Shown piece after piece: positions 39,003 to 48,011 of a stretch of 64,000 bases of DNA. The DNA comes from Draconibacterium halophilum. GTDB taxonomy: Bacteria > Bacteroidota > Bacteroidia > Bacteroidales > Prolixibacteraceae. Position 1 is the first letter of the stretch. Every line of letters starts with the position of its first letter. Made by a program: the position numbers and the translations under genes. The notes under the pieces were generated by a model. It was not told where the DNA came from. It did not search any database and saw nothing but the letters and a program-made list of their open reading frames with translations. The stretch is from assembly GCF_010448835.1 (NCBI RefSeq), contig NZ_CP048409.1:1240001-1304000 (forward strand). The letters run 5' to 3'.

Positions 39003-40559
39003 ATGGAAATTAAATGCAGAAAAGGCGGGGAAGAATGTTACGGCCTGAGTGAAATGACTTTACTTTTTGATATAAGTCAGCGATTGATTCAGAGCAAACA
39101 GTTTAAGAATGATTTGAATTCCATTGTGAAAATGGTAGCAGAATACCTTGGCGCTGAACGTTGCTTTTTGAACATATTAAATCGCGAGAACGAGCGTATT
39201 TATATGGAAGCGGCTTATGGTGTAAATACCAGTCAGCAGGCCCGTGCAAAGTATAAGCTAGGAGAAGGAATTACTGGTAAGGTTGTTGAAATGGCGCGGC
39301 CGGTTGTCGTAGAAAAGATTTCAAAATCCTCACTTTTTCTAAACCGCACAAATCAGGAATTGTACAAAGATGGTAAAGAACTAACTTTTGTTTGCGTGCC
39401 CGTAATCGATGAAGGAAAAGTGGCCGGAACACTAAGTTTTGCACGTGTTTATAATCCGTATATAAGTGTTGATGAAGATACTCGACTATTAACGATAATC
39501 GGTTCAATGGTTGTTCGTACAGCGTTGCACCGCCAGGAACGATTGGAAGAACTGGAAGCGCTGAAACAAAAAAATCTGGAGCTGGAAAGCAGGATTTCAG
39601 GGCAAAAACATTCGAATATGATCGGGAACTCGGGGAAAATGCGTGATGTGTTTTCGCTGGTTCAAATGGTTGGAAAAACCAGCTCAACCGTACTTATTCG
39701 TGGAGAAAGTGGTGTGGGTAAAGAACTGGTGGCCGATGCAATTCATGAAGCCAGTAACCGCAAAGGAAAGACTTTTATAAAAGTCAATTGTTCGGCATTG
39801 CCCGAATCCCTAATCGAAAGTGAACTGTTCGGACACGAAAAAGGAGCCTTTACCGGTGCCGACACACAACGCAAAGGGCGTTTTGAACTGGCCAATGGCG
39901 GTACCATTTTTTTGGATGAGATTGGTGATATACCGTTGTCGACACAGGTGAAACTTTTGCGGATGATCCAGCAACGCGAGTTTGAGCGGGTAGGAGGTAC
40001 GCAAACCATCAAATCGGATGTGCGGATTATCTGTGCAACAAACCGGAAACTGGAAGAAATGATCGAGACGGAAGAGTTTCGCGAGGATTTGTATTACCGG
40101 ATTAATGTATTTCCGATTTATATTCCGTCGTTGCGCGAGCGCCGCGATGATATTCCGCAGCTGGTTGATCATTTTATTGGCAAGTTTAATAAAGAGAACC
40201 AGACAAAAATTAAACGAATTACCACTTCGGCACTCGATATGTTAATGGTGTACAAATGGCCGGGTAACATTCGCGAACTGGAAAACTGCATTGAGCGGGC
40301 CTGTATTTTAAGTACCGATAATGTGATTCACAGTTACAATTTACCTCCGTCGTTACAAACAGCCCATTCGTCGAATACCAGCTCGAAAGGCGGAATGGTG
40401 TATACCGTTGAACAGGTGGAAAAACAATTGATTCGCGATGCACTAACATCAACAAAAGGAAATATTACTAAAGCTGCCGAAGAGTTAAGAATAACAGAAC
40501 GGATGCTGGGCACGCGCCTGAAAAAGTACGAAATTGACGCCTGGAGATATAAGGTTTGA
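39003..40559 (+). CDS. nifA: NifA-type sigma-54-dependent activator (GAF-AAA+-HTH)
   Basis: This protein would activate the nif promoters with sigma-54. From ATG 39003 (519 residues) it has a GAF domain (about 25-175), a short coiled linker, and an AAA+ domain (about 205-440) with Walker A GESGVGKE, the sigma-54-contacting GAFTGA loop, Walker B GGTIFLDE and the R-finger region. A C-terminal Fis-type HTH contains ITKAAEELRITERMLGTRLKKY. Architecture and HTH match NifA better than NtrC (no receiver domain). The frame extends back to GTG 38907, with another ATG at 38985. It lies about 8 kb before nifH. Confidence 0.85.
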   Translation: MEIKCRKGGEECYGLSEMTLLFDISQRLIQSKQFKNDLNSIVKMVAEYLGAERCFLNILNRENERIYMEAAYGVNTSQQARAKYKLGEGITGKVVEMARPVVVEKISKSSLFLNRTNQELYKDGKELTFVCVPVIDEGKVAGTLSFARVYNPYISVDEDTRLLTIIGSMVVRTALHRQERLEELEALKQKNLELESRISGQKHSNMIGNSGKMRDVFSLVQMVGKTSSTVLIRGESGVGKELVADAIHEASNRKGKTFIKVNCSALPESLIESELFGHEKGAFTGADTQRKGRFELANGGTIFLDEIGDIPLSTQVKLLRMIQQREFERVGGTQTIKSDVRIICATNRKLEEMIETEEFREDLYYRINVFPIYIPSLRERRDDIPQLVDHFIGKFNKENQTKIKRITTSALDMLMVYKWPGNIRELENCIERACILSTDNVIHSYNLPPSLQTAHSSNTSSKGGMVYTVEQVEKQLIRDALTSTKGNITKAAEELRITERMLGTRLKKYEIDAWRYKV

Positions 40560-40651
40560 GACAGTGTTGGAATATTGGAGGATTAGAATGTTGGAATGCG
40601 AAAGTGCTTATTTTTAATTATTATTGCATTAACGCATTTAATCATTTATAA

Positions 40652-41119
40652 ATGGAAAAGAAACTCATTCAGGTTGATTTGCAAAATCCCGTTCATTGCG
40701 AGCAGGTGCTTCATCTTTTGAATGATTACATGGAAGATGAAATGGGAATCAACGAACCGATGCCCGAAGGACTTGGCCCAAAAATTATTGAAGGCCTGAG
40801 ACGGCATTCGGCATACATGGGTTTTTTTGTTTGTATTGGCGATCGATTTGCCGGGCTGGCCAATTGCAACCTCAATTTTTCAACCTGGAAAGCCAGTCCA
40901 CTGATTAATATTCACGATCTGATTGTTTCTCCCGATTTCCGCCAGCAGGGAGTTGGCCTGTTTCTGCTAAAGGGCATTGAAAAATATACCGAAGAAAATG
41001 GTTACTGCCGGATAAACCTCGAGGTGCGCCACGATAATATTAAAGCTCAAAACCTTTATAAAAAAGCCGGTTTTACCGAATGCGAACCTAATAATTTCTT
41101 TTGGGAAAACAGGATATAA
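40652..41119 (+). CDS. GNAT-family N-acetyltransferase
   Basis: This 155-residue single-domain GNAT protein has the acetyl-CoA pyrophosphate loop in VSPDFRQQGVGLFLLKGI and the C-terminal INLEVRHDNIKAQNLYKKAGF strand-turn motif. The substrate is unknown. It is a monocistronic gene convergent with the efflux operon. Confidence 0.88.
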   Translation: MEKKLIQVDLQNPVHCEQVLHLLNDYMEDEMGINEPMPEGLGPKIIEGLRRHSAYMGFFVCIGDRFAGLANCNLNFSTWKASPLINIHDLIVSPDFRQQGVGLFLLKGIEKYTEENGYCRINLEVRHDNIKAQNLYKKAGFTECEPNNFFWENRI

Positions 41120-41266
41120 GGAAATGTCTTACGAAAGATACAGGTCAACTTATGGAAGACGAAGGCTATCTTCGGCCAGCGAATGATTCTCTGCCGTAAG
41201 ATTGTAACGATGTAAAAAGGGCCATCCGTTGCCGAATGACCCCTTGTTGAATTTATTTGTTGCTTT

Positions 41267-42655
41267 TTATTTCCATCCGCCACCAAGTGTGCGATACAAC
41301 GAAACCACAGCATTCAGTTGCTGCACCTGGTCGTTAACATCGCTCAGTTGTGCATTCAACAAACTTTGCTGGGCATTTAAAACTTCGGTATAGGTTGCCG
41401 ATCCGTAAACCAGCAATTCTTTGGTGTAGTCTACCGATTTCTCCAGCGCATCCAACTGTTTGTTGCGCAGCTCGATCTTTTGTATCGAAGCGTCGTACAT
41501 GCTTAATGCATCATTCACCTCTGCACCGGCATTCAGCAAAGTACTTTTGAAATTCAGCAGCGCCTCTTCTTGTTGTGCTTTGGCCACTTCCAAACGTGTT
41601 TTGTTGGCGCGCTTATTAAAAATTGGCTGAACCAAACCGTCTACAACATTGGCTGCAAACGATGTCGGATCAAACAAATCGCTAAGTTCCAGCGACTCTA
41701 AACCTGCATTTGCTGTAAGTGTAACCGACGGGTAAAAGTAAGCTTTGGCACTATTGGTCATATGGTAGGCGCTAATAACGCTGTATTCGGCCTGCATAAC
41801 ATCTGGGCGATTATCCAAAAGTTCTGCGGGAACACCTATTTCTAACAATTCGTGCGCCTGCTGATCCTCCAATTTTCCGCGTTCTACTTTTCCCGGAGTT
41901 CTGCCCAAAAGAATACAAAGTGTATTTTCGTTTTCTCGTATTTGCTGTTCAATATCCGGAATAGTTACTTCTGCCGCATAACGCGCAGCTTCACTTTGTA
42001 CCACTGCAGCACCCGTTACACTTCCGCTTTCTTTTAATGCTTTTATGGTTTCAACCAGTTCGGCACTGTTTTTTACGGTAGCTTTTGTAATCTCAAGCTT
42101 GGCATCCAATGCCAGCAAATTGTAATAAACCGAGGCCATGTTTGCAATCAGGCGCGTTTGCACCGCTTTGTGTGCGGCATCGGTGGCCAGATAATTGGCG
42201 TATGCCGATTTTTTGGCGTTGTTCAATTTCCCCCAGAAATCGATTTCCCAGCTACTTTGCAAAGTTATTTGCGATGCATTGTAATGGTCGGGGCCATTCG
42301 GGCTGGTAGCTTCCGAGTTTTTTACGTAAGTGTGGCCGGCCTTTCCCGACAAGGACGGAGCCAGTTGCGCTTTACTTTGGTAAAAATTCGACTCGGCAAC
42401 AACAACACGTTGAACTGCAGCTTGCAAATCAAGGTTGTTTCTTAATCCGTCGGCAATTAAACTGTCCAGAATCGGGTCGTTAAACAGGTTTTGCCAATCT
42501 TCGTTCGATAAGTTGGAATCGCTAATTTTTGCTTCTCCATACAAACCGTCAGTAAGATTTTTGCTTCGCTGGTATTGATTTGTTGTGCTGCACGAGAAGA
42601 ACAACACTGAAATACCGGCAATCAGTAATATATTTTTTATTGAATTTGTCTTCAT
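41267..42655 (-). CDS. RND efflux outer-membrane lipoprotein (NodT/OprM family)
   Basis: This 462-residue TolC-like channel starts with a lipoprotein signal (lipobox FFSC) and has the internal duplication of the OMF family. Each half carries a long coiled hairpin (LDLQAAVQRVVVAES and TRLEVAKAQQEEALLNF). It forms the outer-membrane exit of the tripartite pump encoded just upstream and is the last gene of the operon. Confidence 0.92.
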   Translation of the reverse strand: MKTNSIKNILLIAGISVLFFSCSTTNQYQRSKNLTDGLYGEAKISDSNLSNEDWQNLFNDPILDSLIADGLRNNLDLQAAVQRVVVAESNFYQSKAQLAPSLSGKAGHTYVKNSEATSPNGPDHYNASQITLQSSWEIDFWGKLNNAKKSAYANYLATDAAHKAVQTRLIANMASVYYNLLALDAKLEITKATVKNSAELVETIKALKESGSVTGAAVVQSEAARYAAEVTIPDIEQQIRENENTLCILLGRTPGKVERGKLEDQQAHELLEIGVPAELLDNRPDVMQAEYSVISAYHMTNSAKAYFYPSVTLTANAGLESLELSDLFDPTSFAANVVDGLVQPIFNKRANKTRLEVAKAQQEEALLNFKSTLLNAGAEVNDALSMYDASIQKIELRNKQLDALEKSVDYTKELLVYGSATYTEVLNAQQSLLNAQLSDVNDQVQQLNAVVSLYRTLGGGWK

Positions 42656-42675
42656 ATCTAATCTTTTCTAGCGGA

Positions 42676-45600
42676 TTAACCCAAACTATTCATTTCTGAA
42701 ATCTCTTGTTGTTCCTTTGGTTTTTTCACTTTTTCTTCTAAAATCTGGAAAACAACAAACATGGCCGGAATAACCAAAATCCCAATCAAAGTACCGATAA
42801 GCATACCGCCTACAGCTCCCGCTCCGATAGAACGGTTCCCATTGGCACCAACTCCGCTGGCGATAACCAGCGGAATCAACCCAACGATCAATGCAAACGA
42901 CGTCATTAAAATTGGGCGAAGTCGGGCAGTGGCACCTTCAACGGCTGCCTCGATAATCGACATACCTGATTCGCGTCGTTGTCGGGCAAACTCTACAATA
43001 AGAATGGCATTTTTTGCCAGAAGTCCGATAAGCATTACCAGCGAAATTTGCAGGTAAATGTTATTCTCAACACCTAAAATACGGGCAAAAATAAACGAGC
43101 CGGCTATACCAATTGGCAACGAGACAATAATCGAAAGCGGCATAATATAACTTTCGTATTGGGCAGCCAGCAGGAAGTACACAAAAATCAAACTCAAAAT
43201 AAAAATGATGATTGTTTGATTACCGGCATTGATCTCCTCGCGGGTGATACCCGAGAACTCGTAGTCGTAACCGGTTGGCAACATTTCTGCTGCTACCTCA
43301 CGTACAGCATCAATTGCATCTCCTGAACTAAAACCCGGATTTGGATTTCCGTTTACCGAAATTGCGGTGTACATATTAAAGCGGCTAATCGTTTCAGGAC
43401 CATAAACTCGTGTAAGTGTAATGAACTCTGAAATTGGAGCCATTTCTCCATTCCCGGTACGTATTTTAATGTTGTTTAAATCTTCAGGATTACCGCGGTA
43501 TTCGGCTTCCGACTGTACCATAACACGGTACTGTTTACCAAATCGGTTAAAATCGGATGCATAATAGCCGCCAATATAACCTTGCATGGCCGAAAGAACC
43601 GAACTTACCTGCAAGCCCGAGCGCATACAGCGGGCAGCATCAACATCAATTCGGTATTGCGGAAAATTGGTATTAAATGCCGTACGTGCATACTGAATTT
43701 CAGGCCGCTGATTTAAAACTCCAAGGAAATTATTGGTTACTTTTTCAAACTCCTTAATATCGCCGCCGGTTTTGTCTTCCAGTTGTAATTCAAATCCACC
43801 GGTAACACTAAAGCCCGGAACCATTGGTGGCGAGAAAATGATAATACGCGCACCTTTAATTTGCGAAGTAAGCATGTACAACTTTTGAACAATGCTGTTT
43901 AAATCCTGACCTTCGCCTTTTCTTTCTCCGAATGGTTTTAGTCCTGCAATTACCATGGCGTAAGGACTACCCTGCCCACCTAAAAACGAGAATCCGGTGA
44001 TAGCAGTTCGTCCGTTAATTTCGGGAATGGTTGCCAATATCTGATCAACTTGTTTGGCCACTTCAGCAGTTCTTTCTGATGAAGAAGCCGGTGGCATGGC
44101 AATATCAACAAACATTCGGCCGGTATCTTCTGCCGGAACAAAACCTGTTGAAGTTGTTTTCATAAGGTAGCCCAGCAATGCAACAAAAACTACGATCATT
44201 CCAGCTGCCAGCCATCTTTTGTTGATAAAGAAGTGGGTAACCTTTTTATATTTTCCGGTCATGGCTTCAAAAGCGGTATTAAAAGCCGTATAAAAACGCT
44301 TCATTACCCCCTTTTGTGCTTTTTCCTCTTTGCTGTGTGGTTTCAGAAACAGCGCACAAAGAGCCGGACTTAAGGTAAGCGCGTTAATTGCTGAAAGTAG
44401 AATTGCCACCGTTAGTGTAATACCAAACTGACGGTAGAAAACACCGGTAGTTCCTGTAATAAAAGTAACCGGAATAAACACCGCTGCCATTACAAGCGTA
44501 ATGGAAATAATGGCTGTTGAAATTTCGCTCATGGCGGAAATGGCCGCCGATTTAGCGTTTCGTGCGCCACCGTCGAGTTTGGCATGAACCGCCTCAACCA
44601 CCACAATGGCGTCGTCAACCACAATCCCTATGGCCAGAACCAGTGCGAATAAGGTTAGCAGGTTAATGGTGAATCCGAACAAATTCAGGAAAAAGAAAGT
44701 ACCGATAATAGAAACCGGAACCGCAATTGCCGGAATAAGTGTAGCCCTGAAATTTTGGAGGAATACGAATACCACAATAAATACCAGGATAAATGCTTCG
44801 AGTAGTGTGTGTAATACTTTTTCGATTGATGCATCGAGGAATTCGTTGGTGTTCATCAGTTCGATATAATCAACTCCCGGAGGAAATGATTTGGATGCTT
44901 CTTCCAGGGTGTTTTCTATTTCAAGAATCACATCTCTAGCATTCGAACCGGCAGATTGGAAAATTGCCATGGTAATACCTGGTTGTCCCTGTGTTTGCGT
45001 CATGGCGGTGTAATTCATCGATCCTAATTCCACCCGGGCAATATCTCTAAGGCGAAGAACATTGCCATCTTCATCCGATTTTATAACAATATTTTCAAAT
45101 TCTTCAGGCTGTGTCAATTTTCCCCGATAACGAATTACGTACTCAAAACTTTGATTGTTTTCGCTACCAAAACGTCCCGGCGCGGCTTCAAGGTTTTGGG
45201 CATTAAGGGCAGCAACAACATCCGAAGGCATTAAATGGTAACTCGACATAATATCCGGTTTTAACCAAATACGCATCGAATAGTCTTTTTGTCCAAATAC
45301 CAATGCCTCACCAACGCCGTTAATACGTTGCACTTGCGGCATCAGGTTAATTTTGGCGTAGTTTTGTAAGAATGTTTCATCGTACTTCCCATCTTTACTA
45401 TAAAGCGAAAATACCATTAACATGTTGTTCTGGCGCTTGGCAGTAATAACCCCGGCACGTGTAACTTCGGCCGGTAAAAGAGCATTGGCGCGTGTAACCC
45501 TGTTTTGCACATTCACTGCTGCCATGTCAGGATCGGTGCCCTGTTTAAAATAAACCTGTATGGTTGCAGAACCGTTATTACTTGCTGTTGAGCTCATGTA

Positions 45601-45828
45601 AATCATGTCTTCAACACCATTAATCTGCTCTTCAAGTGGAATAACAACACTGCTTAAAACAGTTTGCGCATCGGCACCGGTATAGTTAGCCGATACCCTG
45701 ATGGTTGGCGGAGCAATATCGGGGTACTGCTCGATGGGTAATGTGGTAATACCGAGTACACCCAGAATTACCAATAGGATTGAAATAACGGTTGAGAGAA
45801 CCGGTCTTTCTATAAATTTATTAAACAT
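42676..45828 (-). CDS. RND multidrug efflux transporter, HAE1/AcrB family
   Basis: This 1050-residue inner-membrane proton-driven pump has 12 membrane helices and two large periplasmic loops. The proton-relay helix 4 contains GIVVDDAIVVVEAVHAKL (the two Asp), and helix 10 carries the family Lys (LLAKNAILIVEFA). PxSxxG motifs are seen (FVPAEDTG). Length and motifs indicate a hydrophobe/amphiphile exporter, not a metal pump. It lies 20 bp after the adaptor gene stop. Confidence 0.95.
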   Translation of the reverse strand: MFNKFIERPVLSTVISILLVILGVLGITTLPIEQYPDIAPPTIRVSANYTGADAQTVLSSVVIPLEEQINGVEDMIYMSSTASNNGSATIQVYFKQGTDPDMAAVNVQNRVTRANALLPAEVTRAGVITAKRQNNMLMVFSLYSKDGKYDETFLQNYAKINLMPQVQRINGVGEALVFGQKDYSMRIWLKPDIMSSYHLMPSDVVAALNAQNLEAAPGRFGSENNQSFEYVIRYRGKLTQPEEFENIVIKSDEDGNVLRLRDIARVELGSMNYTAMTQTQGQPGITMAIFQSAGSNARDVILEIENTLEEASKSFPPGVDYIELMNTNEFLDASIEKVLHTLLEAFILVFIVVFVFLQNFRATLIPAIAVPVSIIGTFFFLNLFGFTINLLTLFALVLAIGIVVDDAIVVVEAVHAKLDGGARNAKSAAISAMSEISTAIISITLVMAAVFIPVTFITGTTGVFYRQFGITLTVAILLSAINALTLSPALCALFLKPHSKEEKAQKGVMKRFYTAFNTAFEAMTGKYKKVTHFFINKRWLAAGMIVVFVALLGYLMKTTSTGFVPAEDTGRMFVDIAMPPASSSERTAEVAKQVDQILATIPEINGRTAITGFSFLGGQGSPYAMVIAGLKPFGERKGEGQDLNSIVQKLYMLTSQIKGARIIIFSPPMVPGFSVTGGFELQLEDKTGGDIKEFEKVTNNFLGVLNQRPEIQYARTAFNTNFPQYRIDVDAARCMRSGLQVSSVLSAMQGYIGGYYASDFNRFGKQYRVMVQSEAEYRGNPEDLNNIKIRTGNGEMAPISEFITLTRVYGPETISRFNMYTAISVNGNPNPGFSSGDAIDAVREVAAEMLPTGYDYEFSGITREEINAGNQTIIIFILSLIFVYFLLAAQYESYIMPLSIIVSLPIGIAGSFIFARILGVENNIYLQISLVMLIGLLAKNAILIVEFARQRRESGMSIIEAAVEGATARLRPILMTSFALIVGLIPLVIASGVGANGNRSIGAGAVGGMLIGTLIGILVIPAMFVVFQILEEKVKKPKEQQEISEMNSLG

Positions 45829-45848
45829 ACTTTTTGGTTCTTAATTGA

Positions 45849-47027
45849 TTAATTGTTTGACGGTTGATTGTTTTCTTCAACTGCTTGTTGCCTGGCCAGT
45901 TGGGGTTTAATTTCCATGCCATCGCGGAGGGACGTAATTCCTTCAACAACAATTTTGTCGCCGGCTTTTAAACCTGACGTAACAACAAAAACGTCTTTCA
46001 AATCTCCTGCAATTATCTGAATCTCGGTATTTACAACTTTATTTTCGCTGTTGAGAACGTAAACAAAATGTTTTTCCTGTATTTCGTAACTGGCAGGCTG
46101 TGGAACCAGCAAAACATCTTTGTGGTATTCCGGTAACCGAATATTTCCACTTCCGCCCGAGCGTAGGTTTCCTTCAGTGTTAGGAAACGAAGCACGCATA
46201 TTTATAGCTCCGGTTTGCGAATCAACAATTCCGCTGGCAATTTCAATTTTACCTTTCTCGCTATAGGTTGATTTGTCGGGAAGAATTAGCTCTACTTCAG
46301 GCAGGTTTGCCAGTTTTTCGCGCATGTTGTTTCCTTGCAGTTCTTTTGTCATTTGTAAAAATACTTTCTCGTTTATGGAGAAATAGGCGCGCATGCTGGC
46401 AGTATTTGATACTGTTGTAAGCGGCTGGGTAACTGAGCTGCTTACCAAACTTCCAACGCGGTACGGAAAAGTTCCGATAATGCCTTTTGTTGGACTGGTA
46501 ATCATGGTGTACTGGAGATTGGCTTTTGCATTGGCTAAATTTGCCTGTGCCTGCGCCAGTTGTGCCTCGGCCGATTGTAAGTTTGTTTTTACCGATTCGA
46601 GCTGAAAATCGCTGACAATATTTTTCTCTACCAGCGGTTTTGTTTTCTCCACTTCGATTTTTGCAGTGGCAACCTGCGATTCGGCAACTTTAATCTGTGC
46701 TTCGGCTGACCGAACCTGTGCCCTGATATCGTTTGCATTAAGTTGAAAAAGAAGCTGGCCTTTTTTTACATAGTCACCTTCGTCAACAAATATTTTTTCG
46801 ATATAACCTGCAACTCTGGGGCGAATTTCAACAGTTTGTTCGCCTTCAAGTGTGGCCGGAAAATTTTGATAAAGAGTAATGTTTTGTGGTGTAACTTCTT
46901 GTACCAGGTATTCGGGAACCTGGCCTCCCATCGTTGGGTTGCTTCCTTGTTGGTTATTCGAACAGGAAGAAAAGATTAAAAGAATGGCAAGCAGTGCCAT
47001 GCTTGTAGGTTGTACAATTGTTTTCAT
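45849..47027 (-). CDS. RND efflux periplasmic adaptor (AcrA/MexA family), lipoprotein
   Basis: This 392-residue membrane-fusion protein has a lipobox (FSSC) and lipoyl-like half-motifs (GYIEKIFVDEGDYVKKGQLL and MITSPTKGIIG) around a coiled hairpin (about 100-170). Beta-barrel and membrane-proximal domains follow. It joins the AcrB-like pump to the OprM-like channel. The marR gene is 40 bp upstream on the same strand. Confidence 0.94.
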   Translation of the reverse strand: MKTIVQPTSMALLAILLIFSSCSNNQQGSNPTMGGQVPEYLVQEVTPQNITLYQNFPATLEGEQTVEIRPRVAGYIEKIFVDEGDYVKKGQLLFQLNANDIRAQVRSAEAQIKVAESQVATAKIEVEKTKPLVEKNIVSDFQLESVKTNLQSAEAQLAQAQANLANAKANLQYTMITSPTKGIIGTFPYRVGSLVSSSVTQPLTTVSNTASMRAYFSINEKVFLQMTKELQGNNMREKLANLPEVELILPDKSTYSEKGKIEIASGIVDSQTGAINMRASFPNTEGNLRSGGSGNIRLPEYHKDVLLVPQPASYEIQEKHFVYVLNSENKVVNTEIQIIAGDLKDVFVVTSGLKAGDKIVVEGITSLRDGMEIKPQLARQQAVEENNQPSNN

Positions 47028-47067
47028 GTTTTTTGTGTCTATTGTATTATAATTTCTTATCCTTGTT

Positions 47068-47520
47068 TTAGCAGCACGACAGGCATTCTTTAAAACCTGT
47101 GTTATGCTGAATTTTTGAGATCACATGCTCAAAATTTGTTAGCTCTTCCTGCGAAATTCCATCTAAAAGTTCTGTTGAAACTTCTACTGATTTGGCTTTT
47201 AGTAACTCAAGCATTTCAATTCCTGCCTTCGTTAGCTGTAAATTTTTTTTTCGTTTATCTTCATCATCTTGCGTACGCATTACATACCCCAAATCAATAA
47301 GTGTATTAATCTGGCGCGTAACAATTGATTTGTCGCGTAAAAAGTGATTAGCAAGATCTTGTTGGGTAGATGCTGAATTTTCGTGGATGTAGAGTAACAC
47401 TACAAACTGTTCCAGCGTTAACTCTAAATTATTTTCCTTAAACTTTGCCATTAACTTATGGCGAACCAATTTCATGGTTTGCCCAAGCAAATAGGTCAAT
47501 GGTTCTTTTGTTTTCATCAC
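47068..47520 (-). CDS. MarR-family regulator of the RND operon
   Basis: This 150-residue winged-helix repressor has its DNA-binding core at STQQDLANHFLRDKSIVTRQINTLIDLGYV and the wing at RTQDDEDKRKKNLQLT. It ends in the unusual cysteine cluster KECLSCC, a possible redox or metal sensor. It heads the operon marR-adaptor-pump-channel. A perfect inverted repeat lies inside its own promoter (47557-47575), so autoregulation is likely. Confidence 0.9.
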   Translation of the reverse strand: MMKTKEPLTYLLGQTMKLVRHKLMAKFKENNLELTLEQFVVLLYIHENSASTQQDLANHFLRDKSIVTRQINTLIDLGYVMRTQDDEDKRKKNLQLTKAGIEMLELLKAKSVEVSTELLDGISQEELTNFEHVISKIQHNTGFKECLSCC

Positions 47521-47540
47521 TTTCTAGTTTTTCTGTGCTG

Positions 47541-47572
47541 CAAAGCTAAGACAAATTAGTTGCTAAAGTCAA
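47541..47572 (-). promoter_or_regulatory. Promoter of the marR-RND operon
   Basis: On the minus strand, TTG (47572-47570) and TAGCTTTG (47548-47541) are 21 nt apart, matching the Bacteroidota -33/-7 consensus TTTG / TAnnTTTG. The first codon of marR is at 47520. Confidence 0.6.
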
Positions 47573-47575
47573 CTA
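47557..47575. promoter_or_regulatory. Likely MarR operator
   Basis: TAGTTG-N7-CAACTA is a perfect inverted repeat of MarR-site size and covers the -33 element of the marR promoter. Binding would block RNA polymerase. Confidence 0.6.
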
Positions 47576-47729
47576 GATTTTCAGATATTATTTAAAAAAA
47601 ATCTAAACAAATTGCAAAGTGTTGATAATCACTAGGTGTGTTGTGTTTTCTATTTGTTAACTTAAAAAGAGGCGTGGTATATACTTTTTAAGCTAAAAAC
47701 GATTCAAGAATCTGAAGTTATACCCTTTC

Positions 47730-47748
47730 CTACCTAAATGTAGGTTAC
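47730..47748. promoter_or_regulatory. Palindromic motif CTAC-N6-GTAG, copy 1
   Basis: CTACCTAAATGTAGGTTAC combines an inverted repeat CTAC/GTAG with a conserved flank GG(T/A)TTAC. It lies 282 bp upstream of nifH and exactly 100 bp before copy 2. It may be a regulator-binding site for the nif region. Confidence 0.5.
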
Positions 47749-47829
47749 CTCAATGTTAACACCCCGAATGCCCCTTAAACATGGGCTTCTTAAAATTTTC
47801 CACCTTATTGTGTGTATTACGGTTTCATT

Positions 47830-47848
47830 CTACAAAAATGTAGGATTA
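47830..47848. promoter_or_regulatory. Palindromic motif CTAC-N6-GTAG, copy 2
   Basis: CTACAAAAATGTAGGATTAC is the second copy of the motif, about 110 bp before the nifH -24/-12 element. That is a usual distance for an enhancer bound by a sigma-54 activator. Confidence 0.5.
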
Positions 47849-47957
47849 CTTCTCGTGAATTGTAATGAAAATAAAATTTTGAAAAATTTTTACAGACAGT
47901 AAATCAGTTAGTTAATTCAGGTTTGTGTGCCGGAAATATGTTGTCGAGCATATTTTG

Positions 47958-47972
47958 TGGCACCAATATGGC
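47958..47972 (+). promoter_or_regulatory. Sigma-54 (-24/-12) promoter of nifH
   Basis: TGGCACCAATATGGC has the invariant GG (-24) and GC (-12) at the correct spacing, with a full TGGCAC half; the -12 half is TGGC instead of TTGC. It lies about 40 nt before the nifH ATG, leaving a leader of roughly 28 nt. It fits activation by the NifA protein at 39003-40559. Confidence 0.75.
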
Positions 47973-48011
47973 GTAATGGCAATCAAACGATTTAACTTAA
48001 AATATAAAATC

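Larger units (their letters stand above)
47576..47957. other. Long nifH upstream region
   Basis: These ~380 bp separate the marR promoter from the nifH promoter. They contain no gene. They hold two copies of a palindromic motif 100 bp apart (47730-47748 and 47830-47848, listed separately). I find no exact TGT-N10-ACA NifA site. Confidence 0.5.
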
